A stretch of DNA of 62,000 nt from Glandiceps talaboti (lineage: Eukaryota > Hemichordata > Enteropneusta > Spengelidae). Shown here piece after piece: positions 1 through 12,201 of this stretch. The translations under genes were made by a program, and so were the position numbers. The notes under the pieces are model-generated. The model ran no database searches. It saw nothing but the letters and a program-made list of their open reading frames with translations, and was not told where the DNA came from. The stretch's first letter is position 1. Each line of letters opens with the position of its first letter. Location of the stretch: NCBI RefSeq assembly GCF_964340395.1, contig NC_135565.1, positions 14,647,209 through 14,709,208 on the forward strand. The letters are read 5' to 3'.

Positions 1-562
1 CCTGCCATTATACCGTCTACCTTGTAGTATGTGTATTTTATTCACCTTCTAAATACACTCTGAGGTAATGTTTATTATTACGAAAATAGTGTTCAACGTG
101 AGAACGGAAGTCTTATCTGTTCAGTCACAGTCTGGGATCATGTTTTTGTTATGATTGTCTGCGTCTAATCACTCTTCCCTGGATGCCATTAATTGGATCT
201 CATACACAGAAAATACACTCCCGCCACTAACATTTGATAAATTTGCTACTCTGCTCATACACCTGTCTTCACGCTTTTCCCTGATTGGTCAATAGCCCTC
301 ATTTGTAACTGTCAGTCGAAATTTAACGCCCAGCCGGAGTACAAGTATGTATGTATGTATGTGTGTATGTGTGTGCATACATGCATGCATGCATGTATGC
401 ACGCAAGTAAATTTGTACGCATACACATGTATGACGCTTTCTGTATGTGCAAGTGTGTATGTGAATTTGTAGTGTTATGACAAATACAATATACGACCTA
501 TCACTCAAAAACTTATAAAAACTCAATATTCTGTTTACAAATTTAGTGACTGTTGTTAATAC
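1..562. other. No exon recognised; left edge of window
   Basis: This stretch lies downstream of the last visible exon of the minus-strand gene and should be intron. On the minus strand I looked for the next exon (phase 0) and found no open segment with both splice sites. A TATG/TGCA-rich microsatellite occupies about 344-402. The rest is AT-rich unique-looking sequence. Confidence 0.5.
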
Positions 563-3500
563 CTCATAGTTAGCTTCAAATGATAAATCAATATTTGCTG
601 CTCCTCTCCTCGTAGTAACACCACGCCTTCCACGTCTAGAAGACTAGATTCAAACACAAACAGATACAAATTGTACAAATATCAGAATAATAATAATAAT
701 AATATTGTTTTTTTTAGCACTTTCCCACTTTCTGCTCAAAGTGCTTTACAATTAGTATCATATATTACTACATATGCCAAGTCCTTGTTTGTAAAAAATT
801 GATAAACGTAATAAATGTGTAAAATGTTTGTTATTGTATGTACAATAACAAATTTTTTCCACATTTTTTAATTTTTTGCAATGTATTGAGGTACAAACAC
901 AGACTTGGTCAATGTTGTTTCACATTGATTTTTCAAGTAGGAAGCCATGGTAAAATTGTTTTTTAAATTAAAAATCCGAATTAGATACCCAACCCTCATC
1001 CATATGGCCACTTTAAATAATATGTTTATCATTAGTAATTGCATGCTATGGTTTTACAACAAAATCCAATACCCCCCCCCCCCCCCCCCCCATGCAATGT
1101 TGTCTTAGAAAATTAGACTGGGAAGTAGTAGGTCAACATATTTACGACAACGCTGCATAGGAACTATATATCATTAAGCCATGCTTTAATGAGTTGCTGG
1201 TGAAGTCTGTATAAAACCAGAATAGGATGTGATTGAGTGCAAAAGGTTAAAGGTCACTTACCAGATTCCGTGTTCTTGATGATAGTTCTTCTACTTGTGC
1301 GTGTATTTGGTCTAGCAACTGTCGTGCATTGGTTCTCGGAATGTCAGTCGCTCTACTGCTACCCTGTCTTGTCTGAAGTGAAGTGTTAAAAATAATAAAA
1401 TAGTTAATTAATGTACAATGTGCTTCCACATCCAAGATACAAGTATTCAACTGTTGTTGTTACTCATGCAAGAACACCCAAAGTCATTCTCAACTTCATC
1501 ATAGGGAATGATTGGAAGAACGAAAGGTCATCCATGCAACATTTTTGAATGAAGAACAAAAGAATCTCAAATTGGATCGACATTACATCATCATGTATAA
1601 TTTAACATGGCCACCAAACACTGCTACCTATTATTGTGTAAATTAATTGGAAAATGACAGATACATGCCCTCTACTACAACCCTGTACTAACTGTACTCT
1701 AGCTGTAGAACAAATGTACTAACCCTTCCTTTCCTACAACCCTGTACTAATTGTACTCTAGCTGTAGTACAAATGTACTAACCCTTCCTTTCCTACAACC
1801 CTGTACTAACATTATTCTAGCTGCAGTACTAACCATTCCTCTACTACAGCCCTGTACTAACAGTACACTACATTTGTAGCTGTAGTACTAACCCTTCTAC
1901 TACAGCCTTGTACTAAAAGTACACTAGTTGTAGTACTAGCCGTTCCTCTACTACAGCCCTGTACTAACAGTACACTACATTTGTAGCTGTAGTACTAACC
2001 CTTCTACTACAGCCCTGTACTAAAAGTACACTAGTTGCAGTACTAACCGTTCCTCTTCTAAAGACCTGTGCACTGGCTGTAGCATAGGCCTTTCCTCTCC
2101 AACAGCCCTATACTAACAGTACCTGTACACTAGGTGTAGCATAGGCCTTTTCTCTACAACAGCTCTATACTAACAGTACCTGTACACCACGTGTAGCACA
2201 GGTCTTTCCTCTACAACAACCCTATACTAACAGTACCTGTACACTAGCTGTAGCATAGGCCTTTCCTCTACAACAGCCCTATACTAACAGTACCTGTACA
2301 TTAGCTGTAGCATAGGCCTTTCCTCTCCAACAGCCCTATACTAACAGTACCTGTACACTAGGTGTAGCATAGGCCTTTTCTCTACAACAGCCCTATACTA
2401 ACAGTACCTGTACACTACGTGTAGCACAGGTCTTTCCTCTACAACAACCCTATACTAACAGTACCTGTACACTACGTGTAGCACAGGTCTTTCCTCTACA
2501 ACAACCCTATACTAACAGTACCTGTACACTAGCTGTAGCATAGGCCTTTCCTCTACAACAGCCCTATACTTACAGTACCTGTACACTAGGTGTAGCATAG
2601 GCCTTTCCTCTGCAACAGCCCTATACTAACAGTACATGTACCTGTACACTAGCTGTAGCATAGGCCTTTCCTCTACAACAGCCCTATACTTACAGTACCT
2701 GTACACTAGGTGTAGCATAGGCCTTTCCTCTACAACAGCCCTATACTAACAGTACCTGTACATTAGCTGTAGCATAGGCCTTTCCTCTACAACAGCCCTA
2801 TACTAACAGTACCTGTACACTAGCTGTAGCATAGGCCTTTCCTCTACAACAGCCCTATACTAACAGTACCTGTACACTACGTGTAGCACAGGTCTTTCCT
2901 CTACAACAACCCTATACTAACAGTACCTGTACACTAGCTGTAGCATAGGCCTTTCCTCTACAACAGCCCTATACTAACAGTACCTGTACACTACGTGTAG
3001 CACAGGTCTTTCCTCTACAACAGCCCTATACTAACAGTACCTGTACACTAGCTGTAGCATAGGCCTTTCCTCTATAACAGCCCTATACTAACAGTACCTG
3101 TACACTATGTGTAGCGCAGGTCTTTCCTCTACAACAACCCTACACTAACAGTACCTGTACACTACGTGTAGCACAGGTCTTTCCTCTACAACAGCCCTAT
3201 ACTAACAGTACCTGTACACTAGGTGTAGCATAGGCCTTTCCTCTACAACAGCCCTATACTAACAGTACCTTTACACTAGGTGTAGCATAGGCCTTTCCTC
3301 TACAACAGCCCTATACTTACAGTACCTGTACACTAGGTGTAGCATAGGCCTTTCCTCTGCAACAGCCCTATACTAACAGTACATGTACCTGTACACTAGG
3401 TGTAGCATAGGCCTTTCCTCTGCAACAGCCCTATACTAACAGTACATGTACCTGTACACTAGGTGTAGCATAGGCCTTTCCTCTACAACAGCCCTATACT

Positions 3501-6500
3501 AATAGTACATGTACCTGTACATTAGGTGTAGCATACATGTAGGCCTTTCCTCTACAACAGCCCTATACTAACAGTACCTGTACATTAGCTGAATCATGGG
3601 CCTTTCCTCTACAACAGCCCTATACTAACAGTACCTGTACATTAGCTGAAGCATGGGCCTTTCCTCTACAACAGCCCTATACTAACAGTACAGTAGTACT
3701 TACTACATTTTGTACAATTATTCTTCCTCTACTAGTTCCTTGTACATTAGTACGTATTCTATCAAGTCTGTCATTCATCTGTGTAAGGACTTGCTCAGAC
3801 TGTTGTATCAAATTATGTAATCTTGCTCTACGTTCTCGACTTCGATGTGCAAAGTTCTCTGCATTTTCATGCACAGGGGAAGTATCAGGTGACTCGGTAA
3901 CATCAGGTGACCTGGTGTCATCAGGCAAATCCACTTCTACTTCTACATCCACAGCATTGTCTGCTGTACCTCTAGCTGTGCCTGATTCCACATTGAACTG
4001 TTCCTGTAAGACATACAGCATGTTGCATGTTAGCGTTCACTGGCTCTGTTTGATGCAACCATGTAGAAACCAATAACAAACTTCAAATGCTACACAAGAT
4101 TGAATGAATACAAAATGCAGTTTCTTTTGAAATAAACTGATGTACCATCACACCCATGTGTCTGTGTCTAATTGCAGTACATGTATGTTTAAATGGTTTA
4201 TTTCATTCAGAATGAACAACATGTAGCAAGAAAGTGCAATATTGCTCTCTTAAGGTATACATGTACATGTACATGTACATGTATGTGCAGTTTCTTATTG
4301 TGGTTATATAGGGATCCCAGTCAATACCATTGTGTTTGTTAGGGGCACAAAGTAGGTATAATCTAACAGCCCCCCCCCCCCCCCCCAATCATTTTTATCA
4401 GGGTTCACATACTAAAATTTCCAACATGAAGTCATTTTGTGAGTGAAGTTTTAAGGTAACAACCATCCATGATATTTCCATCACTTTTATTTATTTATTT
4501 TTTTTTTTTTTTTTTTGGGGGGGGGGACAAAATTTGAAACATATTTACCTGCAGCTGTCTTGCAAAGGCTTCATCGGCTGTAATCTGATCAATTCGTTCG
4601 ATATTCCTCAGAGTTGCCGGGGAAACAAGGGAGATATCCATGGGAGGAGCACTCGCAGTGGGTGCTACAAATGGACTCCTAGCTAAACGTTTAGCACTCG
4701 TGTCAGTTCTAGGAGTATTGATGGTTGATGAGATTTCAATAACTGATGGTGACAATGATGGTAACGAATCATTTATCATGTCAGCTGCAACTGATGATTC
4801 ATGTAAATTACCTTCTGAGGAAACAGGCGTCGAATTATGCATAGATGCAGGAGTGCTCACAGTAAGTGATGAGATAGGTGATATAGATGGCAGTGTGTAA
4901 TCGAGGACTGCTGTTGTTGGAGTCTCTGGTGCATTGGGCCGAGATGAATCTGAAGACTCTGACAATGATACAGACGGCAGAGGACTCCAAGAAACTGACA
5001 CAGGTGAGAAATTTGGGGGTACAAAGTCAAAATGTGAGAAATTTGATTCTCTTGGACTAAGAGGTACATCATTATTATCTGCTGGTCTGTGCAATGATAC
5101 TGATGTTGATACAGGGGTGCTTGCAAATCCTTGATTTGATCTCTGTGATGATGACTTGGGAATTCGCTTACGTGGCACAGCAAATACGCGGCTTGATGGC
5201 TCTGTTGTAAATCTATGCTGTAGCGCTAGCGTAGCAGTTAAATCATGTTCATTTTGTCTCCTTGGGTTTTCACCTTGGCTTGAAGACAACAATGTGTCTC
5301 GACCAACAATTCTTTCTGCCACTGAAGCATTAACGTTACTCTGTGGATTATTCATCAAAACTGATGATGGAACAAAGTCGCAGACCATGCTTGGTTGTCC
5401 TTGCTTACGTTTATGTCCACTAGGACTAGATTCATCGGGTCCATCTGTTTCATCATGGCCACTGTAGGTAGACACACAACCCAGGGGCTTTGAAGAAACA
5501 TTTAAATTGTGCTTAGTTTCTTTCAAAGACTTGGACTGTTGTCGCGTTGCATATCTAGACTGAATGACAGGAAAATCTGAATGAAAACGAGATGGCAGTG
5601 AACTATCCCAATCATTACCTTGGGTATGAACTGCATCTTTTCCCCTTTCAATGGTGCCATCCTTATGATTAGTTTGCTTTTGCGTACGATTAATAAGTCT
5701 AGGAGGTGGACCAAATCTTCTTGGCAGTGAAAATTTGGTGTTAGCTACTGTAGACTGTGTATTTCTACACCGAGTTCTTCTAGGTCTCGCACCCTGAGCA
5801 ACAAAATTTGACATATTATCATTTGACTCTTTATCCCCACACTGCACAGAGGAGTGACTGTCAGTTACTGTTTGAGCTCTAGATGTTTTTCGTAGGCGTG
5901 AAGGAGTTGGTCCAAAAACTGGACTTACTGAAATATCAAGGCTTGCTGGTTTTGCTCCAAACACAGGACTTACGGAGATATCATGGCTTAGAGGAACAGG
6001 TCCTGGCAGAATAACTGGGCTTGTAGAAATATTACAGTCAGTTTCAGAAGTGTGGGATACACAGATATCACCAAGCTCTGTATCACACTCCTGAGTGTTG
6101 TTTGCATTATCTGTAAATACGAGGCCTTTGCCATTCTCGGTTTCATTATCTTGGAGTCTCTTTACATGTTTCATCCTACGACGTACTTTGTTAGTCTCTT
6201 TTTGCCTAACATTGCCAGCAATACAAAGTTCTGAAGTCTTCTCGGTTACACTGCATTGTACATGTTCTATGTTATTTCCTGTGTGCAAAGTCATAGAGTT
6301 TTCAGAGTCCTGTTTAACAACTGAGAGATTTTCCTGTGGAGCTGATGAAGTGTTATTGCGTTCCAACATCTTCTGTCTCTTCACTTTTCCAAGCAAAGCA
6401 GGACTATAATAAAATAGATTTATACAAAAACAAAAAGTTTTAGAGAATACGATTTGAGAAAAGGATTCTGTAAATCTTAACTAATTGGCAAACATCAATT

Positions 6501-9110
6501 TAAAGTTCTCTCATATGGTTCAAATTACACTTCTATGCTCCATTACGCCAAGTAAATTGTTTGATTTCTGAAACATTTTCTATTGGTTTTAACAGAAAAC
6601 TATCTCTTAAATTTGGCAGTTTAGATATATATGTTTAGTATTATATGTGTCCTGGACTACTGCCAGTTTGGTAGTCTAGATACAACGTTTAGCAGTTTAC
6701 ATGTATGTGCCCTGGACTACTGCTAATTTGGTAGTCTAGATACAATGCTTAGTAGTTTATGTGACCTGGACTACTGCTAATTTGGTAGTCTAGATACAAT
6801 GTTTAGTAGTCTGTGTGTCCTGGACTATTGCTAATTTGGTAGTCTAGATACAATGCTTAGTAGTTTATGTGACCTGGACTACTGCTAATTTGGTAGTCTA
6901 GATACAATGCTTAGTAGTTTATGTGACCTGGACTACTGCTAATTTGGTAGTCTAGATACACTGTTTAGTAGTCTATGTGTCCTGGACTACTGCTAATTTG
7001 GTAGTCTAGATACAATGCTTAGTAGTTTATGTGACCTGGACTACTGCTAATTTGGTAGTCTCGATACAATGTTTAATAGTCTATGTGTCCTGGAGTACTG
7101 CTAATTTGGTAGTCTAGATACAATGTTTAGTAGTTTATGTGTCCTGGAGTACTGCTAATTTGGTAGTCTAGACAATGTTTAGTAGTCTACATGTATGTGT
7201 CTTGGACTACTGCTAATTTGGTAATCTAGATACAACGTTTAGTAGTCTATATGTCCTGGACTACTGCTAATTTGGTAGTCTAGATACAATGTTTAGTAGT
7301 CTGTGTCTTGGACTACTGCCAATTTGGTAGTCGAGAATAGTAGATACAATGTTTAGCAGTCTATGTGCCCTGGACTACTGCTAATTTGGTAGTCTAGATA
7401 CAATGTTTAGTAGTCTATGTGTCCTGGACTACTGCTAATTTGGTAGTCTCGATACACATTTAGTGGTCTATGTTCCCTGAACTACTGCTAATTTGGTATT
7501 CTAGATATATGTATGTTTAGTAGTCTATATGTTTTGGACTACTGATAATTTGGTATTCTAGATGAATGTATGTTTAGTAGTCAATGTACCTTGGACTACT
7601 GCTAATTTGGTAGTCAGTCTAGATACAATGTTTAGTAGTCTATGTGTCCTGGACTACTGCTAATTTGGTTGTCTAGATACAATGTTTAGTAGTCGATGTG
7701 GCCTGGACTACTGCTAATTTGGAATTTTACACAAGATGTTTAGTAGTCTATGCACCCCAAACTACTGATAATGTGGTAGTCTCGATATTTTCTTTTTTTT
7801 TACTTGGAGTGAGTTTCGAAAGATTTCATGGTTTGGCCACTCGGAGCACTGTTCACAAGCCATCATGGAACTGGAAATGAATGCCAAAACGGTTTCATTT
7901 ATTGTATCATGAAGACAGCAGACACGAAGTTACAACTTATTTTCTGTGTTGTTTCTACTGTACTGTTTTATCAGGGACGAGTAATAAAATCTCAGCCCTC
8001 AATGCACTATTGTATATTATATTATAGCATTACCAATTCCAGTGAATTTTGTGACGTCATTGCTGTACATTATTACTGATAATGTACGCTGTTATTGGAC
8101 ATCGCGGCCCCAGAACGAACATAACAATACAAGCGTATGTACGTACGTGTGTCGCTAGGATTAGTATTCAGCTTCCGGGCCGAACATGGCAGACAATGTT
8201 CAGCGCTGTGTATATTATACGTTGTTTCCGTTTCTCGGGCTAAAAATTCACTGGCATTGGCAAAACTATAAAATAATAACAATAATGTACGCCCTCCCAG
8301 TCCATAATGGACTCAAGCAAACTTTGCACTCCATAATGGACTCGGCTGTCGCCTCGCCCATTATGTCGTTCAAAGTTTGCTTTCGTCCATTATGGGCTGG
8401 GAGGGCGTACATTATTGTTTAAATATCCCTACCCCCACCCTAGAACTCTTTCAAGAACACAAGTTATTTTACACTCATTTTGTGCACAGCTTCATGCATT
8501 GGCATAAGATAAGTGGCCCATAACTGGCAAATTTCACCCATCACTTTGCTAAACCTGGGGTGCCTCTTGCGATTCTTACATGCAAAATAGTTAGAACATT
8601 GGTAACTGGAATATGGCACATCACATGTATACATTTGTACATGTATTTGTACGACGCCAAGTAGACTGAACATTTTGTACATTGAGACAAAACTACATAT
8701 GTACATGTATGACCATGGTAGCAAAAACTATACCTGGGTGTTTCTGGAATGACATTTCGCTCACTGCTGTCCGTATTGTTTCTATTAGGACTACATGTAC
8801 AAAATCCAATACAAGGAGAACTGTCATCTCCATCAGAAGTGGCTCTTGATCCTGTGTGTTGTCCTTGACCTGGACTTGTGACACCACCAGGACCTTCACA
8901 GTCACTATTAATGTGAAAACGCTCCTCAAAATCAGTCAAATCTTCTCTTCGTGGTACAACACACAATTCCTGGGTATCTTTCACACTACTGGATCCAATG
9001 GGGCCGGGGGTACATATAGTATTACACTCAAAACAATTGCAAGAGATGACCACTTTAGATCTGACAGAAGGAAGTTTATGTTTCAGAGGACGTGATTTTC
9101 TAGTTGCCAT
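563..9110 (-). CDS. Unrecognised large protein, possible E3 ligase, 3' end off the window
   Basis: Five coding exons join in frame on the minus strand: 9110-8734 (ATG at 9110), 6403-4549, 4003-3704, 1372-1262 and 643-563, giving 908 codons so far with no stop. All junctions are AG/GT. A pyrimidine-rich acceptor ends two bases before the ATG, so a 5'UTR exon lies upstream. The N-terminus is basic (MATRKSRPLKHK) and followed by a Cys-rich patch. Exon 2 (618 codons) is Ser/Pro/Thr-rich and looks disordered; it holds three related DISVSPVFG-like repeats. It ends in ITADEAFARQLQ, resembling a MIU/UIM ubiquitin-binding helix. Exons 3 and 4 contain charged heptad-like stretches (LIQQSEQVLTQMNDRLDRI; QIHAQVEELSSRT). 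Exon 5 is Arg-rich and ends FEANYE, as found just upstream of RING-H2 domains of RNF38/RNF44-type ligases. That family call is inference, since no RING is inside the window. I do not recognise an orthologue. The small last exon is the least certain. Confidence 0.75.
705..760. repeat. Short interspersed repeat tail, copy 1
   Basis: The segment containing agcactttcccactttctgc and caaagtgctttacaatta matches the stretch at about 45195-45240 (agcactttcccaatctgtgc, then caaagcgcttcacaatta). Such 'gcactttcc...caaagcgcttta' segments are common in marine invertebrate genomes as dispersed repeat ends. No family name is assigned. Confidence 0.5.
755..1022. mobile_element. Non-autonomous hairpin element, family of 21297-21655 (partial)
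   Basis: This region shares long blocks with the hairpin element at 21297-21655: a 'ccaagtccttgtttgta' block, then 'acaataacaaatt', 'aagtaggaagccatggtaaa', and the terminal 'cccaaccctcatccatatgg' followed by 'ccacttta'. One terminal arm is present; the other has decayed. It lies in an intron of the minus-strand gene. Confidence 0.7.
1660..3703. repeat. 57-bp minisatellite, about 35 copies, abutting a 5' splice site
   Basis: The unit is about 57 bp; on the plus strand it runs cctttcctctacaacagccc, then tatactaacagtacctgtac, then actagctgtagcatagg. Copies from about 2080 to 3690 are highly similar, with variants such as gcacaggtc for gcataggcc and extra gtacat insertions. Copies from 1660 to 2080 are diverged and shorter. 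The array stops within a few bases of the donor of exon 4003-3704. The diverged units resemble the tail of that exon and its splice site. It is not coding. Confidence 0.95.
4030..4252. mobile_element. Dispersed hairpin-end repeat, family copy 1
   Basis: Contains cactggctctgtttgatgca, then gtagaaaccaataaca, agattgaatgaatacaaaatgca, gtgtctgtgtctaattgcag, and tttaaatggtttatttcatt ending near catgtagcaagaaagtgcaa. The same ordered blocks occur at 58497-58835 and, more decayed, at 60065-60295; part is found at 26755-26880. The sequence sits immediately upstream (in minus-strand sense) of exon 4003-3704. Confidence 0.7.
4370..4528. repeat. Homopolymer runs next to an exon
   Basis: A poly-C run of about 15 bases ends near 4386 and a run of T followed by G covers about 4498-4526. 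The latter begins about 20 bases into the intron after the donor of exon 6403-4549. Length is likely unstable. Confidence 0.85.
6640..7790. repeat. 54-bp minisatellite, about 20 copies
   Basis: The unit is about 54 bp: ctggactactgctaatttgg, then tagtctagatacaatgttta, then gtagtctatgtgtc. Copies are mostly 90% alike or better in the middle, decaying at both ends. It lies in the intron between exons 9110-8734 and 6403-4549. Unlike the 57-bp array I see no resemblance to a neighbouring exon edge. Confidence 0.95.
8278..8419. mobile_element. Hairpin element with 49-bp arms
   Basis: Arms 8278-8326 and 8371-8419 are inverted repeats with only three or so mismatches; each contains gtacgccctcccagtccata or its complement. 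The 44-bp loop repeats the ccataatgg motif, so the loop partly re-folds. This structure is typical of a small MITE or foldback element. It is intronic in the minus-strand gene. Confidence 0.9.
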
Positions 9111-9231
9111 GACTACAAAATGAAGAAGATATGTAATTATAATTATCAGTAATAATTCTAATATGAGACAGAAAGATTCCTTATTGTTGGTTTTCCTGTT
9201 AAAAACTGCACTAGCTGTAACGTATACATTA

Positions 9232-9355
9232 TACAAAATAATGACATTATTATATTAGGTATTTACAAATATTCAAAAAATACCGTCAACTGTGTTTGGA
9301 TCGGAAGTGTATTTTTTGAATATTCGTAAATACCTAATAACGCCATTATTTTGTA
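9232..9355. mobile_element. Hairpin element with about 50-bp arms
   Basis: Arms 9232-9283 and 9309-9355 are inverted repeats beginning tacaaaataatg and including attaggtatttac and aatattcaaaaaatac. The spacer is about 25 bp. It lies in the presumed 5'UTR intron of the minus-strand gene. Confidence 0.9.
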
Positions 9356-9440
9356 CTGTGAACATCAGTTCCCAGAATAGAATTTTGGAATAGAATATAG
9401 CTCTCAAGTGACTGTGCAGCATTAACTTGTGCCTTATGCC

Positions 9441-10110
9441 TGGTTTCTAGTCTAGTTCCTGACGGACTGTACATTGTATTCCGTACCACGTCGTATCTCC
9501 ATACCATTCCATCTAGTTAACCCTGTTACTCTCACACAGAATTCTGTGCTACCCCTTAGAGCATTCATATAATCATGATGACGTCGTTGCATCCCCATGT
9601 GCATGAACAGACTGGAGGTGGAGTGGCAGTCCTCGTTGGACATTTGCATATCATAGTCAAAACTGAAACAGCTGAATAGTAATACATGAGTGATGGATTA
9701 TATACTACTGTAGTACTGACATGCACCCTTTGCGCTTCGCCCACCATGGGATTGAACCCCTGGGTTATGTGGATTGACTGGACGGAATAATATGAAGATA
9801 ACGTAGGTGTGGTACTGAATACATGTACAGTGGTCCGTCCACAGGGGACCCCAGGAACCGTGTGACAAACAAAACAAAACAAACAAATAAATAAACCATC
9901 ATTAGTGATAGGTACAAAAAACGTATGTACATGTAGGTATACCCCCACGAATATCTGTTTATTTGCTGGTTTATTTAATTATTTTATTTGTCCCTATATT
10001 TGTCGTTTGTTTGTTTATTTGTCATTTATTTGATAGTTTATTTATTTGTTTGTTTTGTTTGTCATACGGTTCCTGGGTCCCCTGTGGTCCGTCAGGAACT
10101 AGACCACCTG
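9441..10110. mobile_element. Inverted-repeat element
   Basis: The segment 9831-9897 (tggtccgtccacaggggacc, aggaaccgtgtgacaaacaa) is repeated inverted at 10036-10093. An outer pair, ctagttcctgacgga at about 9453 and tcaggaactag at about 10092, suggests that the full element covers about 9450-10106. There is no coding capacity. Confidence 0.75.
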
Positions 10111-10450
10111 GTTTCAAACTTGTATTATAATACATATGAGTTTACCGTGATTTATAGTCGAAACCAGATGTCACATGAATAGTTTATATCTGCCTTGGCC
10201 ATAATCACGGATTCTAGACGTAGTTCCCCTTAGAACCAGAAAATTGTTCAGATGTGTAAATGAATATTACATATGCACCATGCTTTCGCCGTGTCATTTA
10301 TGAGATGAATGAACACTGTGTGATTGCAAATATTATTACTCAATCATGCATCAATGACAATCATCGCCTCGATCCCTTATTTTCTACGTAATATTTATCA
10401 GAACTTATTGCACCACGTTGCCATGGTAAATTATTACTCTTAGTACTTAC

Positions 10451-10590
10451 CGTTCGACGTTTTTAAGACAGAAAGGTTACTTGGTAATCGTAAAATTGTA
10501 CACTGGACTGACTGCGCTGCTCGCAAGAAGCAGGTCAAGTTACGATTTTCACTTTGCCGCCACTGAACGTCATCACTCTCTGTGTAGTAT
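10451..10590 (-). other. Candidate 5'UTR exon of the minus-strand gene
   Basis: A strong donor (aacg|gtaagtac on the minus strand) sits at 10451. It could splice to the acceptor just before the ATG at 9110. The upstream edge of the exon is unknown and is placed where a CRE-like gatgacgttc lies. This is inference from splice-site strength and position only. Confidence 0.3.
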
Positions 10591-10880
10591 GACATCATCA
10601 AAAATGCGGTAATATTATCATCCTTAAATTGAGGAATGAGTTGTGTGTTATTGTCTGTAGTTTGTTACAAAATCTTTCTACGATAAAATAATGAACTCAC
10701 ATTGTCCATAAATCTTGTGACAAATTATATTATTTGTACTTTTTTTCTTGACCTATATATCTATTACCCATCATGCAATAGAAAAAATGGCAGCAGTCGA
10801 CGTAAACGAATAACGCAATGTTTTGATGACTTTTTTTTCTAAATGAGAAAGATCTGATATGTTTAGAAAGCTATTAGAGG
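10591..10880. promoter_or_regulatory. Candidate bidirectional promoter and RNF141 first exon
   Basis: The minus-strand gene and RNF141 start back to back. Between the candidate minus-strand first exon and a plus-strand donor-like agag|gtgaga at 10878-10884 lies about 300 bp. It includes aaaaatggcagcagtcgacg, a YY1-like element often found at housekeeping first exons. No TATA box is apparent. Transcript data would be needed to place start sites. Confidence 0.25.
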
Positions 10881-11025
10881 TGAGAATTAATGGTTGTTAT
10901 TAGCGAGGGAAATCTGTAATGTTAAGCCCTCTCTTCACATTTTTTCCTACCAATTTTATATGTAGGTGCTGTTGCCTGCCTATTCGTAGTGTTTTACCAG
11001 CTACCAGGGGAGTAGATCTGACCTT

Positions 11026-11056
11026 GGAGTAATTATACTGACAGTATAATTACTCC
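11026..11056. repeat. Perfect 14-bp hairpin
   Basis: The sequence ggagtaattatact is followed by a 3-base spacer and its exact reverse complement. It lies upstream of RNF141 coding sequence. It may be the relic of a palindromic insertion. Confidence 0.8.
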
Positions 11057-11662
11057 ATGATCTAACTAATACACCCGACAATATAACATACCGGAGTTGA
11101 AACAGCTGGTACTGATATTTGTTATAGCATTCAGTGCAATGTTCAAATTTGAATGTATGTACGTCAGGTGCTTCTAATTCTGCTTGATACAATGCAAACA
11201 CCTTGCCGCTTGGGGACCGCTTGCGGTTATCACGGGTCTAGATTACTGACACGACCCTCAACACCTTACTCCGTATGTAAGCAGGACTAGTGTGGTACTG
11301 GAGTGATGTTTGATGTGCTCTATCTAGTTTGTAGTTCTTGTAAGTTGTAAGTTTACCTGTTGAAGAAGTGCATTGAAAGAGTTGATATCCCTAGCTGCAT
11401 GATCGAACAATTGATGGTAGTAGATTACATTCACGGATTTATCTGTGATAAATTGAATACTGCTAGGTGTGCATTCCATGTACATGTATGTATGTAGTGA
11501 TCGGTATATTCTGTTTTCTAATTGTTTTAGATAAGTCTTAATTCATGGTGATGATGTTGTTGTGATTGTCAATACCGAATTGTTTATTTTGAACATTTGA
11601 TGATTGACGAAAATGTCGTTTGAAGTTTCCTTGTACAATGTGTACATGTAAATGTAATCCAA

Positions 11663-12201
11663 GGAGGCGCTGACTTGAGTACCTAGTCAGATATTATTTG
11701 GTTGGTATGACTTCGTTCCCAGTCAGAGATCCAAGTGGTCTCAAACTTGTGAACAATGCCTTCTAATGAGATACAATGTATTGCGCCCTCATTCACTGAC
11801 AAGCCCACATTGACCATTATGATAGGGTCGCAAATTTGTATGATAGATGCATATTGTTCTAATTACACATAGTAATTAGTGAGCAAGGATGCAACAATAA
11901 CATCTCATTATCATTCATGGCCTGGAAGTCAACTCTTGGAGAGAAAAGTCATCATTCTTGAGCTGTGCAGTTCAAAAAATTGACTGGAAATCATTTGACA
12001 AGGTGCCTTTGAAGGTTGCATGGAAAAGATGTATGATGATCTATTGACAACTTTACATATGTTGCATGGAGAGATCGGTGCCGAACTCAAAAAGTTCTAC
12101 ATCATGTTTGATCACAAGTTTGAGAGCACTTGGATCTCTGACTGAGAACAGAGTCATATTGATCAATGTATCTGACTCCGTACTCAAGTCTGAGCTTCCT
12201 C
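11663..12201. mobile_element. Non-autonomous TIR element with about 95-bp arms
   Basis: The left arm, 11663-11758, contains gacttgagtac, gtcagat, and cagagatccaagtggtctca. The right arm, about 12107-12201, carries the reverse complement (tgagagcacttggatctctg, then tctgactccgtactcaagtc). The interior of about 350 bp has no long open frame. Confidence 0.8.

Noticed and set aside
4640-6409. Plus-strand open frames across 4640-6409
   Set aside because: They are shadows of the 1.85-kb minus-strand exon 6403-4549, which joins in phase to its neighbours.
8186-8422. Plus-strand ATG after cttccgggccgaacatggca resembling a promoter plus start of a gene
   Set aside because: The frame runs into the hairpin element and has no donor leading to further coding exons; it lies in an intron of the minus-strand gene.
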